From: Ardenticatenaceae bacterium
GTDB lineage: Bacteria > Chloroflexota > Anaerolineae > Promineifilales > Promineifilaceae
DNA: 64,000 nt
Assembly (NCBI GenBank): GCA_020634245.1
Contig: JACKCC010000012.1
Coordinates: 303,058-367,057 of the forward strand
Direction: 5' to 3'
Shown here: positions 41,186-49,601 of the stretch, one piece after another
Layout of the letters: the number at the start of each line of letters is the position of its first letter
How positions within the stretch are numbered: position 1 is the first letter of the stretch
Position numbers and translations under genes: made by a program
The notes under the pieces: model-generated
The model's database searches: none
The model's input: only the letters and a program-made list of their open reading frames with translations
Told to the model about the DNA's origin: nothing

Positions 41186-43051
41186 ATGTCAACCATAACC
41201 AGGCGCGGCCGAGACGGCCGTTTCGGAATCGAATCACAAGAAGTGGACGAGCGGGAAGAGCGGGAACGCAGGATTGCCGCCCTGCTCAACGATGAGGATG
41301 AATTATTGGGCAAGGCGTATGACGGCCGTTTAGTCCGCCGCCTGCTGCAATACTTGAGCCCATACAAACGCCTGCTGTGGGCGGCCATCGTTTACATGAT
41401 CGTCAGTTCCTTGTTAGGCGTATCCGGCCCGCTCATCGTCGGCAAAGCCATCGACCAGGGCATTCGCGCCAACAATTTCGCCACCTTGCGGCTTTGGACG
41501 ATCCTGTTCATCGTTGCCGCTGTGGGCGAATGGATCACCAACCGGCAGCGCATCGCCCTAATGGCCTACGTGGGCACCAAAGTTGTCGCCGACATCCGCA
41601 GCCAGTTGTTTCGCCATTTGCACACGCTGTCGTTGAACTTCCACAACAACTACAGCGTCGGCCGCTTGATGAGCCGCCTCATCAGCGACGTGGGCGTTTT
41701 GCAAGATTTCATCACCTGGTCGATCACTGGCCTGTTCCGCTCAACATTTACCCTGCTGGGCATTGTGGTGGCGATGCTGCTGCTCAACTGGCGGCTGGCG
41801 TTGGTCAGCTTTGCCGTTATCCCGCTGATGCTGGTGCTGACCAATTATTGGCAGAAGCGTGTACGCGAAGCGTACCGGGCGACCCGGCAGCGGCTTTCGC
41901 TCATCAACGGCTACCTCAATGAATCGATTGGCGGCATCCGCGTCACCAAAAGTTTTGTCCGCGAAGAGCGCAATTTTCAGCACTTCAACGATCTCAACCA
42001 TTCTTACTTCGATGCCAACGTAGACGCCACACGATTGTCGGCCATCTTTTTCCCCGGCGTCGATTTTATGGGGTCACTGGCCACGGCGCTGGTTGTTGGC
42101 GTGGGCGGCTGGCTGGTCATCGGCGATGCGCTGACGGCGGGTACGCTGGTCGCTTTTGTCCTGTATGTGGACCGCTTTTTTGAGCCGATTCGGGAAATGG
42201 CGCAGCGGTACAACACGTTTCAGGCGACGATGGCGGCCAGCGAGCGCATTTTTGATTTGCTGGATCGTGTGCCTGATTTGCAAGATGCCCCCGATGCGAA
42301 AACACTGCCGCCGATTAACGGCCGTGTCCAGTTCAACAACGTCACCTTCGCTTACAACGATGGGGAAGAAGTCCTCAAAGGCATCAGCTTGCAAGCCGAA
42401 CCAGGGCAACGCATCGCCTTCGTCGGCGAGACTGGCGCCGGCAAAAGCACCATCATCCGCCTCATCGCCCGCTTCTTCGACATCAACGACGGTGCGCTGA
42501 TGATTGACGGCTACGACGTGCGCGAAGTGACACGAGCCAGCCTGCGCTCCCAGTTGGGCATCGTCTTGCAGGACACCTTCCTCTTCTCCGGCACCATTGC
42601 CGACAACATTCGCTACGGCAAGCTGGAAGCAGTGGAAGCGGAAATCATTGCTGCGGCCACAGCAGTGGGCGCGCACGATTTCATCAGCAAAATGCCCGAC
42701 GGCTACCAAACGGAAGTGGGCGAAAACGGGGTCAATCTCAGCGTGGGCCAGCGGCAAATCGTCTCCTTTGCCCGCGCTCTGTTAGCCAATCCGCGCATCC
42801 TCATCCTGGACGAAGCCACCAGCAGCGTGGACACGACGACGGAGAAGATCATCCAGCAGGCGCTGGACCGGCTGATGGAGGGGCGCACCAGTTTTGTCAT
42901 CGCCCACCGGCTGAGCACCATTGTCAATGCCGATCAGATTGTGGTGCTGGATAACGGCCGTATCGTCGAACAAGGCACCCACACCGAACTGCTGGCGCAA
43001 AAAGGCCGCTATTACAACCTGTACACGATGCAGTGGGCGCAGAATTCGTGA
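41186..43051 (+). CDS. ABC exporter half-transporter, catalytic subunit
   Basis: The 621-residue protein has a cytoplasmic N-terminal extension of about 55 residues, six TM helices (about 60-340) and an ATPase domain (about 370-610). Walker A GETGAGKST, Walker B ILILDEATSSVD with the catalytic Glu, and the switch IAHRLST are all intact, while the signature reads LSVGQRQIVSFARALL with Val for Gly. The changes in both subunits fall on the same composite ATP site, so this pair should have one active and one silent site. GAGAG precedes the ATG. Confidence 0.94.
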   Translation: MSTITRRGRDGRFGIESQEVDEREERERRIAALLNDEDELLGKAYDGRLVRRLLQYLSPYKRLLWAAIVYMIVSSLLGVSGPLIVGKAIDQGIRANNFATLRLWTILFIVAAVGEWITNRQRIALMAYVGTKVVADIRSQLFRHLHTLSLNFHNNYSVGRLMSRLISDVGVLQDFITWSITGLFRSTFTLLGIVVAMLLLNWRLALVSFAVIPLMLVLTNYWQKRVREAYRATRQRLSLINGYLNESIGGIRVTKSFVREERNFQHFNDLNHSYFDANVDATRLSAIFFPGVDFMGSLATALVVGVGGWLVIGDALTAGTLVAFVLYVDRFFEPIREMAQRYNTFQATMAASERIFDLLDRVPDLQDAPDAKTLPPINGRVQFNNVTFAYNDGEEVLKGISLQAEPGQRIAFVGETGAGKSTIIRLIARFFDINDGALMIDGYDVREVTRASLRSQLGIVLQDTFLFSGTIADNIRYGKLEAVEAEIIAAATAVGAHDFISKMPDGYQTEVGENGVNLSVGQRQIVSFARALLANPRILILDEATSSVDTTTEKIIQQALDRLMEGRTSFVIAHRLSTIVNADQIVVLDNGRIVEQGTHTELLAQKGRYYNLYTMQWAQNS

Positions 43052-43061
43052 GAAATTGAGG

Positions 43062-43108
43062 CAGGTGGTAAGTAGTTGACCTGCCATTTGCCACTTGCCG
43101 CCTGCTTG
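43062..43108. repeat. GGCAGGTGG...CCACTTGCCGCC repeat
   Basis: GGCAGGTGGTAAGTAG is followed by TTGACCTGCCATTTGCCACT and CGCCTGC, forming nested hairpins right after the exporter operon. Confidence 0.55.
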
Positions 43109-43130
43109 TGTAAACGATCTGTTAAAACGA

Positions 43131-43159
43131 TTGACAAGTCAACCACTTTGCCGTATAGT
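43131..43159 (+). promoter_or_regulatory. Strong promoter of the RNase J gene
   Basis: A perfect TTGACA (43131-43136), 17 bp and TATAGT (43154-43159). The predicted leader is about 210 nt, the longest plain 5' UTR of the window, with a CCGGGCAT...ATGCCGGG-like hairpin (43249-43270). Confidence 0.85.
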
Positions 43160-43376
43160 GTCACTGTTACATTTTTCAAACTGCTTGACCCTCTATTTCC
43201 AAATCCAGCCGAAGTAGTCTAAAAAAGTCACCAGCAGAAAAGCCCAATCCGGGCATTATTGTATGCCGGGAGTTGGTTAAGTGCGTGTAACCCGAAATTG
43301 AAATTTAAAAATTAAACGACAAATATTTAACAAGTTTAATTGGTATGTAAGGAAAGAATACGAATTCACAAATTTT

Positions 43377-45011
43377 ATGAGTAAACATCTACGAATCATT
43401 CCCTTGGGCGGCCTGGGGGAAATTGGCAAAAACATGACAGTGTTGGAATACGGCCGTAACCAAATCATCGTTGACTGCGGGGTCATGTTCCCCGAAAACG
43501 ACATGTATGGCATTGACCTGGTTCTGCCCAACTTTGACTACGTGATCGAGAATCAGGAAACATTACGCGGCATCGTGCTCACCCATGGGCACATGGACCA
43601 CATCGGCGGACTTCCCTACCTGATGAAGCACGTCCAGACCACGATTTACGGCACGCCCCTGACTTTGGGCATGGCCGAACGGCAGATGGCGGAAGCAAAC
43701 GTGTTACAAAACGCCCAACTGCAAACCGTTGGCGATAAAGAAACGATTCATATGGGACCGTTTCGGGTACACTTGTTCCCGGTAGCTCATTCTATCCCCG
43801 GTTCAGTGGGATTGGTGATCGATACACCGGCCGGAACCGTCGTTCACACTGGCGATTACAAGCTGGATGAGACGCCTGCCGGCGGCCGCACAACAGACCT
43901 GAAGCGGCTCAAGCACCTGACGCAAAAGGGCGTCCTGGCTCTATTGGCCGACAGCACCAACGCTGACCGTCCCGGCCGCACCCCCACCGAGCAGGTGGTG
44001 GCCGACACATTAGATGAACTGTTTGCCCAGGCGAACGGCCGTATCATCATCGCTACCTTCTCCTCGGTGCTGGCCCGTTTGCAGGCGATTATGGATTTGG
44101 CGGTGAAACACGGCCGTAAAGTGGCCCTCACCGGCCGCAGTCTGCAAGAAAACGTCGCCCTGGCCCGCGAATTGGGCTACATGAAAGTCGCCGACAAGGT
44201 ATTGGTGGACATCAACGCCCGCATTGCTGACGACAAGCTTATCATCCTTTCCACCGGCTCGCAGGGCGAACCGCGCTCGGCGCTCAACCGGATGGCTAAG
44301 GGCGAACACAAGCAGATTGACATCCATCAAGGCGACACCATCATCATTTCCGGCGGCACAATTCCCGGCAACGAGGAAGACGTGGGCCGGATGTTGAACA
44401 AGTTGTTCGATCGCGGGGCCAATGTTATTTACGGGCCGCTGGCGACGGTGCACGTTTCCGGCCACGGCAGCCGCGACGAGATGCGGCTGATGCTGGAAAC
44501 GGTCAAACCGCGCTACTTCATCCCGGTGCATGGCGAATCGCGCCATCAACATTTGCACGCCCGCATAGCCGCCGACACCGGTTTGGCCGCCGACCACACC
44601 TTCATCCTGCAAAACGGCGCGATTTGGGCCAGCGACGGCGAGCGAGCCTGGCTGGACGAATCGATTCCGGCGGAGGATGTGTACGTGGACGGCCGTCTCG
44701 TCGGAGCCATCGGCGAAACAGTGATGCGCGACCGGCAGCGGCTGTCGCAGGATGGGTTTATTGTGGTGTATGTGCCGGTAAACGGCCGTTCCAAGCTGGC
44801 CGGTGAACCGCAAATCATCAGCCGCGGCTTTGTCCACATGCAGGAATCCAGCGATTTGATTGAGCTGGCCCGCAAGGAACTCAAGCGGCAGCTCCAGCGT
44901 AAGGGTCGCCAAAACGACCCCAAAGAAACCGTGCGCAATACGCTGCAAAACTTCTTCTACCGAGAAACCCAATCCCGCCCCGTGATTTTGCCCAACATCG
45001 TCCGTATCTAA
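43377..45011 (+). CDS. rnj: Ribonuclease J
   Basis: The 544-residue enzyme is a metallo-beta-lactamase/beta-CASP nuclease. It has the zinc-binding HGHMDHIGGLPYL, further metal ligands in HSIPGS and HTGDYK, and the beta-CASP motifs with STGSQGEPRSALNRM and the late PVHGESRH. The C-terminal domain (about 450-544) is present. RNase J is a 5'-3' exo- and endonuclease for mRNA decay and rRNA maturation. The gene has its own promoter and a long leader, which could allow autoregulation as for RNase E in other bacteria (inference). Confidence 0.96.
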   Translation: MSKHLRIIPLGGLGEIGKNMTVLEYGRNQIIVDCGVMFPENDMYGIDLVLPNFDYVIENQETLRGIVLTHGHMDHIGGLPYLMKHVQTTIYGTPLTLGMAERQMAEANVLQNAQLQTVGDKETIHMGPFRVHLFPVAHSIPGSVGLVIDTPAGTVVHTGDYKLDETPAGGRTTDLKRLKHLTQKGVLALLADSTNADRPGRTPTEQVVADTLDELFAQANGRIIIATFSSVLARLQAIMDLAVKHGRKVALTGRSLQENVALARELGYMKVADKVLVDINARIADDKLIILSTGSQGEPRSALNRMAKGEHKQIDIHQGDTIIISGGTIPGNEEDVGRMLNKLFDRGANVIYGPLATVHVSGHGSRDEMRLMLETVKPRYFIPVHGESRHQHLHARIAADTGLAADHTFILQNGAIWASDGERAWLDESIPAEDVYVDGRLVGAIGETVMRDRQRLSQDGFIVVYVPVNGRSKLAGEPQIISRGFVHMQESSDLIELARKELKRQLQRKGRQNDPKETVRNTLQNFFYRETQSRPVILPNIVRI

Positions 45012-45058
45012 AACTGGAGACTGGAGATTAGTCTCCAATCTCTAATCTCCAGTCCCTC
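45012..45058. repeat. GACTGGAGATTAGTCTCC repeat
   Basis: AACTGGAGACTGGAGATTAG and its rough complement CTCTAATCTCCAGTCC face each other around TCTCCAAT between two convergent genes. Sister copies are at 28828-28858 and 56800-56846. It may double as a bidirectional terminator. Confidence 0.7.
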
Positions 45059-46000
45059 TCACAACTGTTTATAAAGCAAGTAACCGCCAGGCTGAGGCTT
45101 GTAGCCCAATTTGCGATTGATAGCCAGCATAGGCGCGTTTACCGAATCGTTAGTGGTGTAGATATAGTTCGCGCCAATCGTTTTGCCATAGCGGATGGCC
45201 ACTAACTTGAGTGCCTGGGCGACTTTGTGACCCCGGTAGGCAGGTAAAACTCCAGTAAGAAAGTTGCCCAGAGAATTATTTTCGTTATTCCGGAGGAGGA
45301 TTGCCACACCCACACACTTATCGCCATCAATTGCCATGATTTGTTCTGAGGGGGCGGGCCAAAAGCCATCTTTGATCCACTCGTTGAACTCTTCAAAACT
45401 GGAGAAGACTCGATCTTCTCCTGGAACATCACGTGTAATAACTGTAAGCGCGGCATGTAATGTCCGCCGTGCATCTTCTGTATCACCCATATCGGCCAAG
45501 GAAGCGAAATGAATACCGCCAGCTTCTAATGATTCCACCAGCCCAGTAAACGGCCGTTCATCAAACTCAGCTAAATCAATCGTCGAGCCAAAAGAATGCC
45601 GCTGGATAGTAAATCCGCGATTCTGGGCAAAGTGTAGACAGTCTGGCCGGTCATCACGTACGAAAGCTTTCAGTTTTTTGACATTGAATGTGGAAATGGT
45701 TGCAAATGCATCATCATACAATCGGCTACCCAATCCTTGTCCTTGCCGCTCTGGTTTAACGGTAATATCAAAGTTGAACAATCCTGCCTCATCCCAAGAA
45801 GAGCGAAACAGTTTACTATAGCCAACAATTTGCCTGTTACTGTCCACGGCCACCCACAACCGCCGAATGTGGCCTTCTGGCTGGCGATTGTACCAATCTA
45901 TTAAATCCGACAACGTCGTCGGAAATAGCGATACTTCATTAGTGAGTGTCGCTACTTCCGGTAAATCACCCTCTTTCAATTCACGTAATTGGAATGACAT
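45059..46000 (-). CDS. GNAT family acetyltransferase, tandem domains
   Basis: The 313-residue protein contains two GNAT folds. The N-terminal one (about 1-150) has the acetyl-CoA loop RQGQGLGSRLYDDA. The second (about 165-310) has a less typical loop (LPAYRGHKVAQALKLVAIRY), which still fits GNAT motif A. Tandem GNATs of this size often have one catalytic and one structural half. The substrate is unknown. ATG 46000 has GAGGAG 6 nt upstream; the frame is open to 46030. Confidence 0.88.
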   Translation of the reverse strand: MSFQLRELKEGDLPEVATLTNEVSLFPTTLSDLIDWYNRQPEGHIRRLWVAVDSNRQIVGYSKLFRSSWDEAGLFNFDITVKPERQGQGLGSRLYDDAFATISTFNVKKLKAFVRDDRPDCLHFAQNRGFTIQRHSFGSTIDLAEFDERPFTGLVESLEAGGIHFASLADMGDTEDARRTLHAALTVITRDVPGEDRVFSSFEEFNEWIKDGFWPAPSEQIMAIDGDKCVGVAILLRNNENNSLGNFLTGVLPAYRGHKVAQALKLVAIRYGKTIGANYIYTTNDSVNAPMLAINRKLGYKPQPGGYLLYKQL

Positions 46001-46211
46001 GGTTAGCTCCTCTACTGAACAACTCAGCAAATGCGTTTCCGGTTTGTATTGGCAGGCACACTGGGAAACCCCACACTGAAATTAACGGATATTTGACATT
46101 GTACGCTTTTTGGTTTGCCAAAATCAAATATTTTCGTCAGCGGAAAAATTGAATCGACTAATACCCCCGCCCAAGCAAGAAATTTGCTAATTCTCACGAA
46201 TTTTGTGATTT

Positions 46212-46358
46212 GTAGGGGTGGGACGGCGCGGTATGGCCTGGCCACAAACAAATGGCCTTATCTCCGCGCCGTCTCGCCCGGTACGGGCCGGGCGAGATGA
46301 CCGGGGGACAAGGTTGTTGATAACAGCAAAAGTCTGGCCCGGTCATCCCGCCCCTGCC
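46212..46358. repeat. Nested-palindrome element (MITE-like or structured RNA)
   Basis: Within 147 bp there are three good hairpins: GACGGCGCGG (46222-46231) with CCGCGCCGTC (46264-46273); TCTCGCCCGG (46272-46281) with CCGGGCGAGA (46288-46297); GATGACCGGG (46296-46305) with CCCGGTCATC (46338-46347). The ends GGGGTGGGA and TCCCGCCCC also pair with one G-T, closing the whole. No ORF is present. It sits in a 460-bp gap between two divergent genes. The TAGGGG/CCCCT edges resemble the hairpin at 4223. Confidence 0.7.
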
Positions 46359-46464
46359 AAAACGTAAACCCACAAAATCCAATGGAATGAGGGATTTTGT
46401 AACCTTTCCGCGTCATCTGCATCAAAAATAATCGTCCAAAATTATTACATCGGAGATTTGAACT

Positions 46465-46671
46465 ATGCCTATGTACCAATTCGCCTGCCGCGACTGCGGG
46501 CAGGGGTTTGAGAAAAAACTGCGTATGTCGCAGGCCAGTGAACAGCAGGATTGTCCTGGCTGCGGCAGTGAAAATACACAAAAGGTCTTCGGCGCTGTGG
46601 CCATTGGCGGCGTGTCGCGATCTTCATCACCCAGTTTGCCGGCGCGCCCGGTGAGCAGTCCGTTTTCTTGA
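46465..46671 (+). CDS. FmdB family zinc ribbon protein
   Basis: The 68-residue protein starts MPMYQFACRDCGQGFEKKL and has CRDC and CPGCGS pairs, the CxxC-x(n)-CxxC zinc ribbon of FmdB-type putative regulators. The tail is Ser/Pro/Gly-rich and disordered (SRSSSPSLPARP). The role is not established; the family name comes from a putative regulator of formamidase expression. A weak GGAG lies 10 nt upstream. Confidence 0.9.
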   Translation: MPMYQFACRDCGQGFEKKLRMSQASEQQDCPGCGSENTQKVFGAVAIGGVSRSSSPSLPARPVSSPFS

Positions 46672-46708
46672 GCCAGCGGCTGCTAAACAAGCAGGCTGCT
46701 TGTTCTAA

Positions 46709-47728
46709 TTATTCCTTGCGCCACTGTAAACGGCCGTTTCCCTCTCCCATCAGCCGCATCCCCACTTTTTGCAGCACCCGGATGGAGGGTTGGTTATTGC
46801 TCTCGGTTTCAGCGGTAACGGCCGTGCATTCTGGCCGGGCCAACGCCCAATCCAGCAGCGCCGCCACCGCTTCGGTCATGTACCCCTTATTTTGAAAGGC
46901 AGGCTGCATACCATAACCAATCTCTACTTCCCCTTTTTTGTTGGGATACCCCTTGAAACCGGCCAGCCCCGCGCCTACTGCCATTTCTTTGGGGATGATC
47001 AGCCAGTAAGTTGCCCAGGGATGGTCGGCTGCGGCTAAACCGGTCATGATTTCCAGTTTCTTCTCAATCGGCTGCCGGACCGCGCCGGCAAATAGATCAT
47101 CAGCCAGAGAAACGCCCAGTTCTTGGGCCAACTGGGCCGGATCACCCAGGCTGGTTTGCAGCTGAGCCATGGTCAGTGGCAGCAAAACTAACCGCTCGGT
47201 CTCAATGGATTGATGGCTGTGCCAGACGATCGCTTTTTCATTCACGTCACGGATAAAATCGGTTTTGCTATCGGTGTAAAGGGGCGGGTCGGCCTTGTAT
47301 TTGCTGGCCAAATCTTCTTTTAACCGGCTGTAGGCCTGGGCCACATCGGGGTGGGCGATGAGATAATCGCGGAAGTTAAGGTGGCGAATGATTTCGGGGT
47401 GGCCGTTCTGGTAGGTGTGAATGTGATGGGTATGGTGGATGTTGCTGCCTTTGCGGAAGTAGCGACGGCCGTCTATCCCATTTTCGCCTTTAGCAATGTA
47501 GCCAAGCTGGTTCATTGCCTCGTTCATCGTGTCCACCCATTCAATGTTGTGGACGACAACCAGGATGTCAATGATGGGTTTGGCTTTGATGCCGGGTACG
47601 GCCGTACTGCCGACGTGATGAATGGCGACGAGATTGGGCTGGAATACGGCCGTTAACCGTTCCGCTTCCGACTCAAACTGCCGCAGCCATTCCGGATCAT
47701 GTGCTTTGAGTTCTACTATTCTGCTCAT
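46709..47728 (-). CDS. GrpB (UPF0157) - GNAT acetyltransferase fusion
   Basis: The 339-residue protein joins two domains. Residues 1-165 are a GrpB/UPF0157 nucleotidyltransferase-fold domain, with HHVGSTAVPGIKAKPIIDIL as its G-S-x2-V-x-G-x-x-x-K-x-x-x-D core. Residues 175-339 are a RimJ/RimL-type GNAT domain, with TERLVLLPL at its start and GYGMQPAFQNKGYMTEAVAA as the acetyl-CoA motif. GrpB has been linked to dephospho-CoA synthesis by fusion with CoaE in some bacteria. The start overlaps the upstream K+ channel stop by 4 nt, so both are cotranscribed. Confidence 0.92.
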   Translation of the reverse strand: MSRIVELKAHDPEWLRQFESEAERLTAVFQPNLVAIHHVGSTAVPGIKAKPIIDILVVVHNIEWVDTMNEAMNQLGYIAKGENGIDGRRYFRKGSNIHHTHHIHTYQNGHPEIIRHLNFRDYLIAHPDVAQAYSRLKEDLASKYKADPPLYTDSKTDFIRDVNEKAIVWHSHQSIETERLVLLPLTMAQLQTSLGDPAQLAQELGVSLADDLFAGAVRQPIEKKLEIMTGLAAADHPWATYWLIIPKEMAVGAGLAGFKGYPNKKGEVEIGYGMQPAFQNKGYMTEAVAALLDWALARPECTAVTAETESNNQPSIRVLQKVGMRLMGEGNGRLQWRKE

Positions 47729-48114
47729 TGGTCAGATTCAGACACATCCTGTTTTGTTGTGGAAAAGCCACGAGATAACTTGTCTCGTAACCCGCTCCGA
47801 TTGGCTTGCTGATGTTCGGCCAATAATACAATGAAGCTGGAGATAATGCTCAATCCTGCCAAAATGTAAATCATTGTGAATATCTTGCCCAGCGCCGTTT
47901 GCGGTGAAAGGTCACCATAACCGACCGTCGTCAGAGTAACCACGGTGAAATAAAAAGAATCCAACCATGACCAGCCCTCACGCACATGGTAAAACCAGGC
48001 CCCGGAAAAAATGACAATAACGGTCAGTGTAAACAATCCCCGAAATTCCGGCTCTTTTAACCCATTCCAGATAGATTTGCCCAATCGATAAAGCAGCAAA
48101 AACAGTGCTGGCAT
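47725..48114 (-). CDS. Two-TM potassium channel
   Basis: The 129-residue protein has the selectivity filter TVGYGDLSP between two TM helices, with an extra hydrophobic segment (about 27-47) before the pore. The pore helix and filter TTVGYGD match K+ channels of the ion_trans_2 type. No RCK domain is attached; the C-terminus is a short polar tail. ATG 48114 has AGGAGG 4-5 nt upstream; the longer frame from TTG 48129 includes that site and is rejected. It is the first gene of a two-gene unit. Confidence 0.92.
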   Translation of the reverse strand: MPALFLLLYRLGKSIWNGLKEPEFRGLFTLTVIVIFSGAWFYHVREGWSWLDSFYFTVVTLTTVGYGDLSPQTALGKIFTMIYILAGLSIISSFIVLLAEHQQANRSGLRDKLSRGFSTTKQDVSESDQ

Positions 48115-48132
48115 ATAACCTCCTATCAACTG

Positions 48133-48197
48133 AAGTGCCAGTCACGCGGCACATAATCCTGGGCAGACAAAGACTGTTTGCCCCGTGGCTGGCACTT
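48133..48197. repeat. AAGTGCCAG...CTGGCACTT inverted repeat
   Basis: AAGTGCCAGTCACGCGGCA (48133-48151) and TGCCCCGTGGCTGGCACTT (48179-48197) form 19-nt arms with two mismatches. It is related to 39098-39158 and lies upstream of the K+ channel start. Confidence 0.75.
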
Positions 48198-48365
48198 TAC
48201 AAAATTCACCGCTTAAGTATACGTGTTTGACGAAAATCTTACATTCTCCAGCCGGTTTTGGTGTGTAGGGTATGAGAAATGTGTAACGGCCGTAGTGCAA
48301 ACGGCCGTCCAATCTGATAAAATGCATCTACTTTTGTAGAAAACTTCGAGGAGTTTTAGCAGCAT

Positions 48366-49454
48366 ATGGCACGATTTGCCCGCTATAGCAGCATTATCGG
48401 TTTGTTAGCCGGCGCATTATTTTTATTTACTAAACCGGCAGCGGCCGTTGACTGCTACTATCATGATGATCTTGGCTTCATTTGCGATGCCAATCCGCCG
48501 CCACCCACATTCGAGCAGCCTCAGCCCTTCCTCAACAGCTTTTTGCCCGATGTGGAATACGCCCGGCTTAACGATTTGATCAACGTTCACGCCGGTCCTG
48601 ACCGTGACGAACCGATTGTCCGCAACGTAGGCGATGGCTTTCTATTCGTTACCTTACAGGGTGCTGTGCGCAACGATGCTGGTGAACTATGGTACATCAT
48701 CAACCCCGGTGAGTACGTCCGTTCTGATGATTTACGCGTTGTACAGGATTCAGAATTCACCGGCATGGTTGCCAATCGACAGCCGGAACGGCCGTTTGGC
48801 TGGATGATCGTCGATTACTGGTACAGCCTGAATCCGGGCGACGAAGTAGACGAAAGCCTGCCCAAACTGCCCCGCTACACCTTCTTCGAAGTGTACGATG
48901 CCGTCGTCGCCAATGATGGCTGGATTTGGTACAACATCGGCCGCGGCCGATGGATGCGACAAACCTACGTCAGCGTTATCGACGTCACCCCGCGCCCGGA
49001 TGGTATTGGCCCTAATGATTATTGGGTCGAAGTAGACCTGTACGAACAAAGCTTCACCGCTTACGAAGGCGACCGGTTAGTGTATGCCGGGCTGGTTTCC
49101 AGCGGACTCAATCGTTGGCCCACCTACGAGGGGCTTTTCCAGGTTGAGCAGCGCTTCACGACGACCAAAATGGCCGGCGCGGAAGGCAAAGTTGACTACT
49201 ACTTCGTCGAGGACGTGCCCCACACCATGTACTTCGACATGAAAAACGAGATTGCTTTGCATGGCGCGTACTGGCACGATCGTTTTGGTTACAAACACAG
49301 CCACGGTTGTGTCAACATGCCACCGCGCGATGCCGAATGGATTTACAACTGGTCGGAAGAAGCGCCCAACAAGCTTTGGGTGTATGTCCACACCTCCGAT
49401 CCCTACGTTATTTTTGAGCGCTACGATTCGACTTTGGATTTTGCCGGGCCGTAA
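48366..49454 (+). CDS. L,D-transpeptidase (YkuD domain), exported
   Basis: The 362-residue protein has a signal peptide (cleavage near AAA-VDC at about 28), two SH3-like segments (about 55-120 and 150-200), and a YkuD domain (about 220-350) with the catalytic motif HGAYWHDRFGYKHSHGCVNM. Such enzymes form 3-3 cross-links in peptidoglycan or attach proteins to it. The sequence DCYYHDDLGFICD after the signal peptide has two Cys that may pair. GAGGAG is about 12 nt from the ATG, rather far. Two ACGGCCGT copies lie just upstream (48286 and 48301). Confidence 0.92.
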   Translation: MARFARYSSIIGLLAGALFLFTKPAAAVDCYYHDDLGFICDANPPPPTFEQPQPFLNSFLPDVEYARLNDLINVHAGPDRDEPIVRNVGDGFLFVTLQGAVRNDAGELWYIINPGEYVRSDDLRVVQDSEFTGMVANRQPERPFGWMIVDYWYSLNPGDEVDESLPKLPRYTFFEVYDAVVANDGWIWYNIGRGRWMRQTYVSVIDVTPRPDGIGPNDYWVEVDLYEQSFTAYEGDRLVYAGLVSSGLNRWPTYEGLFQVEQRFTTTKMAGAEGKVDYYFVEDVPHTMYFDMKNEIALHGAYWHDRFGYKHSHGCVNMPPRDAEWIYNWSEEAPNKLWVYVHTSDPYVIFERYDSTLDFAGP

Positions 49455-49482
49455 TTGAGCAGTTGGCCTTTAGCTTTTAGCA

Positions 49483-49516
49483 AGCAGCCTTCTGAGGTTT
49501 CAGGAGGCTGTTTTTT
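49483..49516 (+). terminator. Terminator of the L,D-transpeptidase gene
   Basis: CAGCCT(T)CTGA pairs with TCAG(G)AGGCTG around GGTT, followed by TTTTTTG. A TTAGCTTTTAGC repeat word is just upstream. Confidence 0.88.
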
Positions 49517-49601
49517 GTTTGTTTAGGCGGGTAGGATTATAAATAGGTGAGATGGGAAACGGCCGTTTCCCGCACAATCATTCATCACAAATGGAGAACC
49601 C

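Noticed and set aside
40162..42757. Long antisense frames opposite both ABC exporter genes
   Set aside because: Plus-strand Walker and signature motifs are clear and the antisense products have no recognisable features.
44010..45038. 342-codon open frame antisense to RNase J
   Set aside because: RNase J motifs on the plus strand are unambiguous; the antisense frame arises from codon bias.
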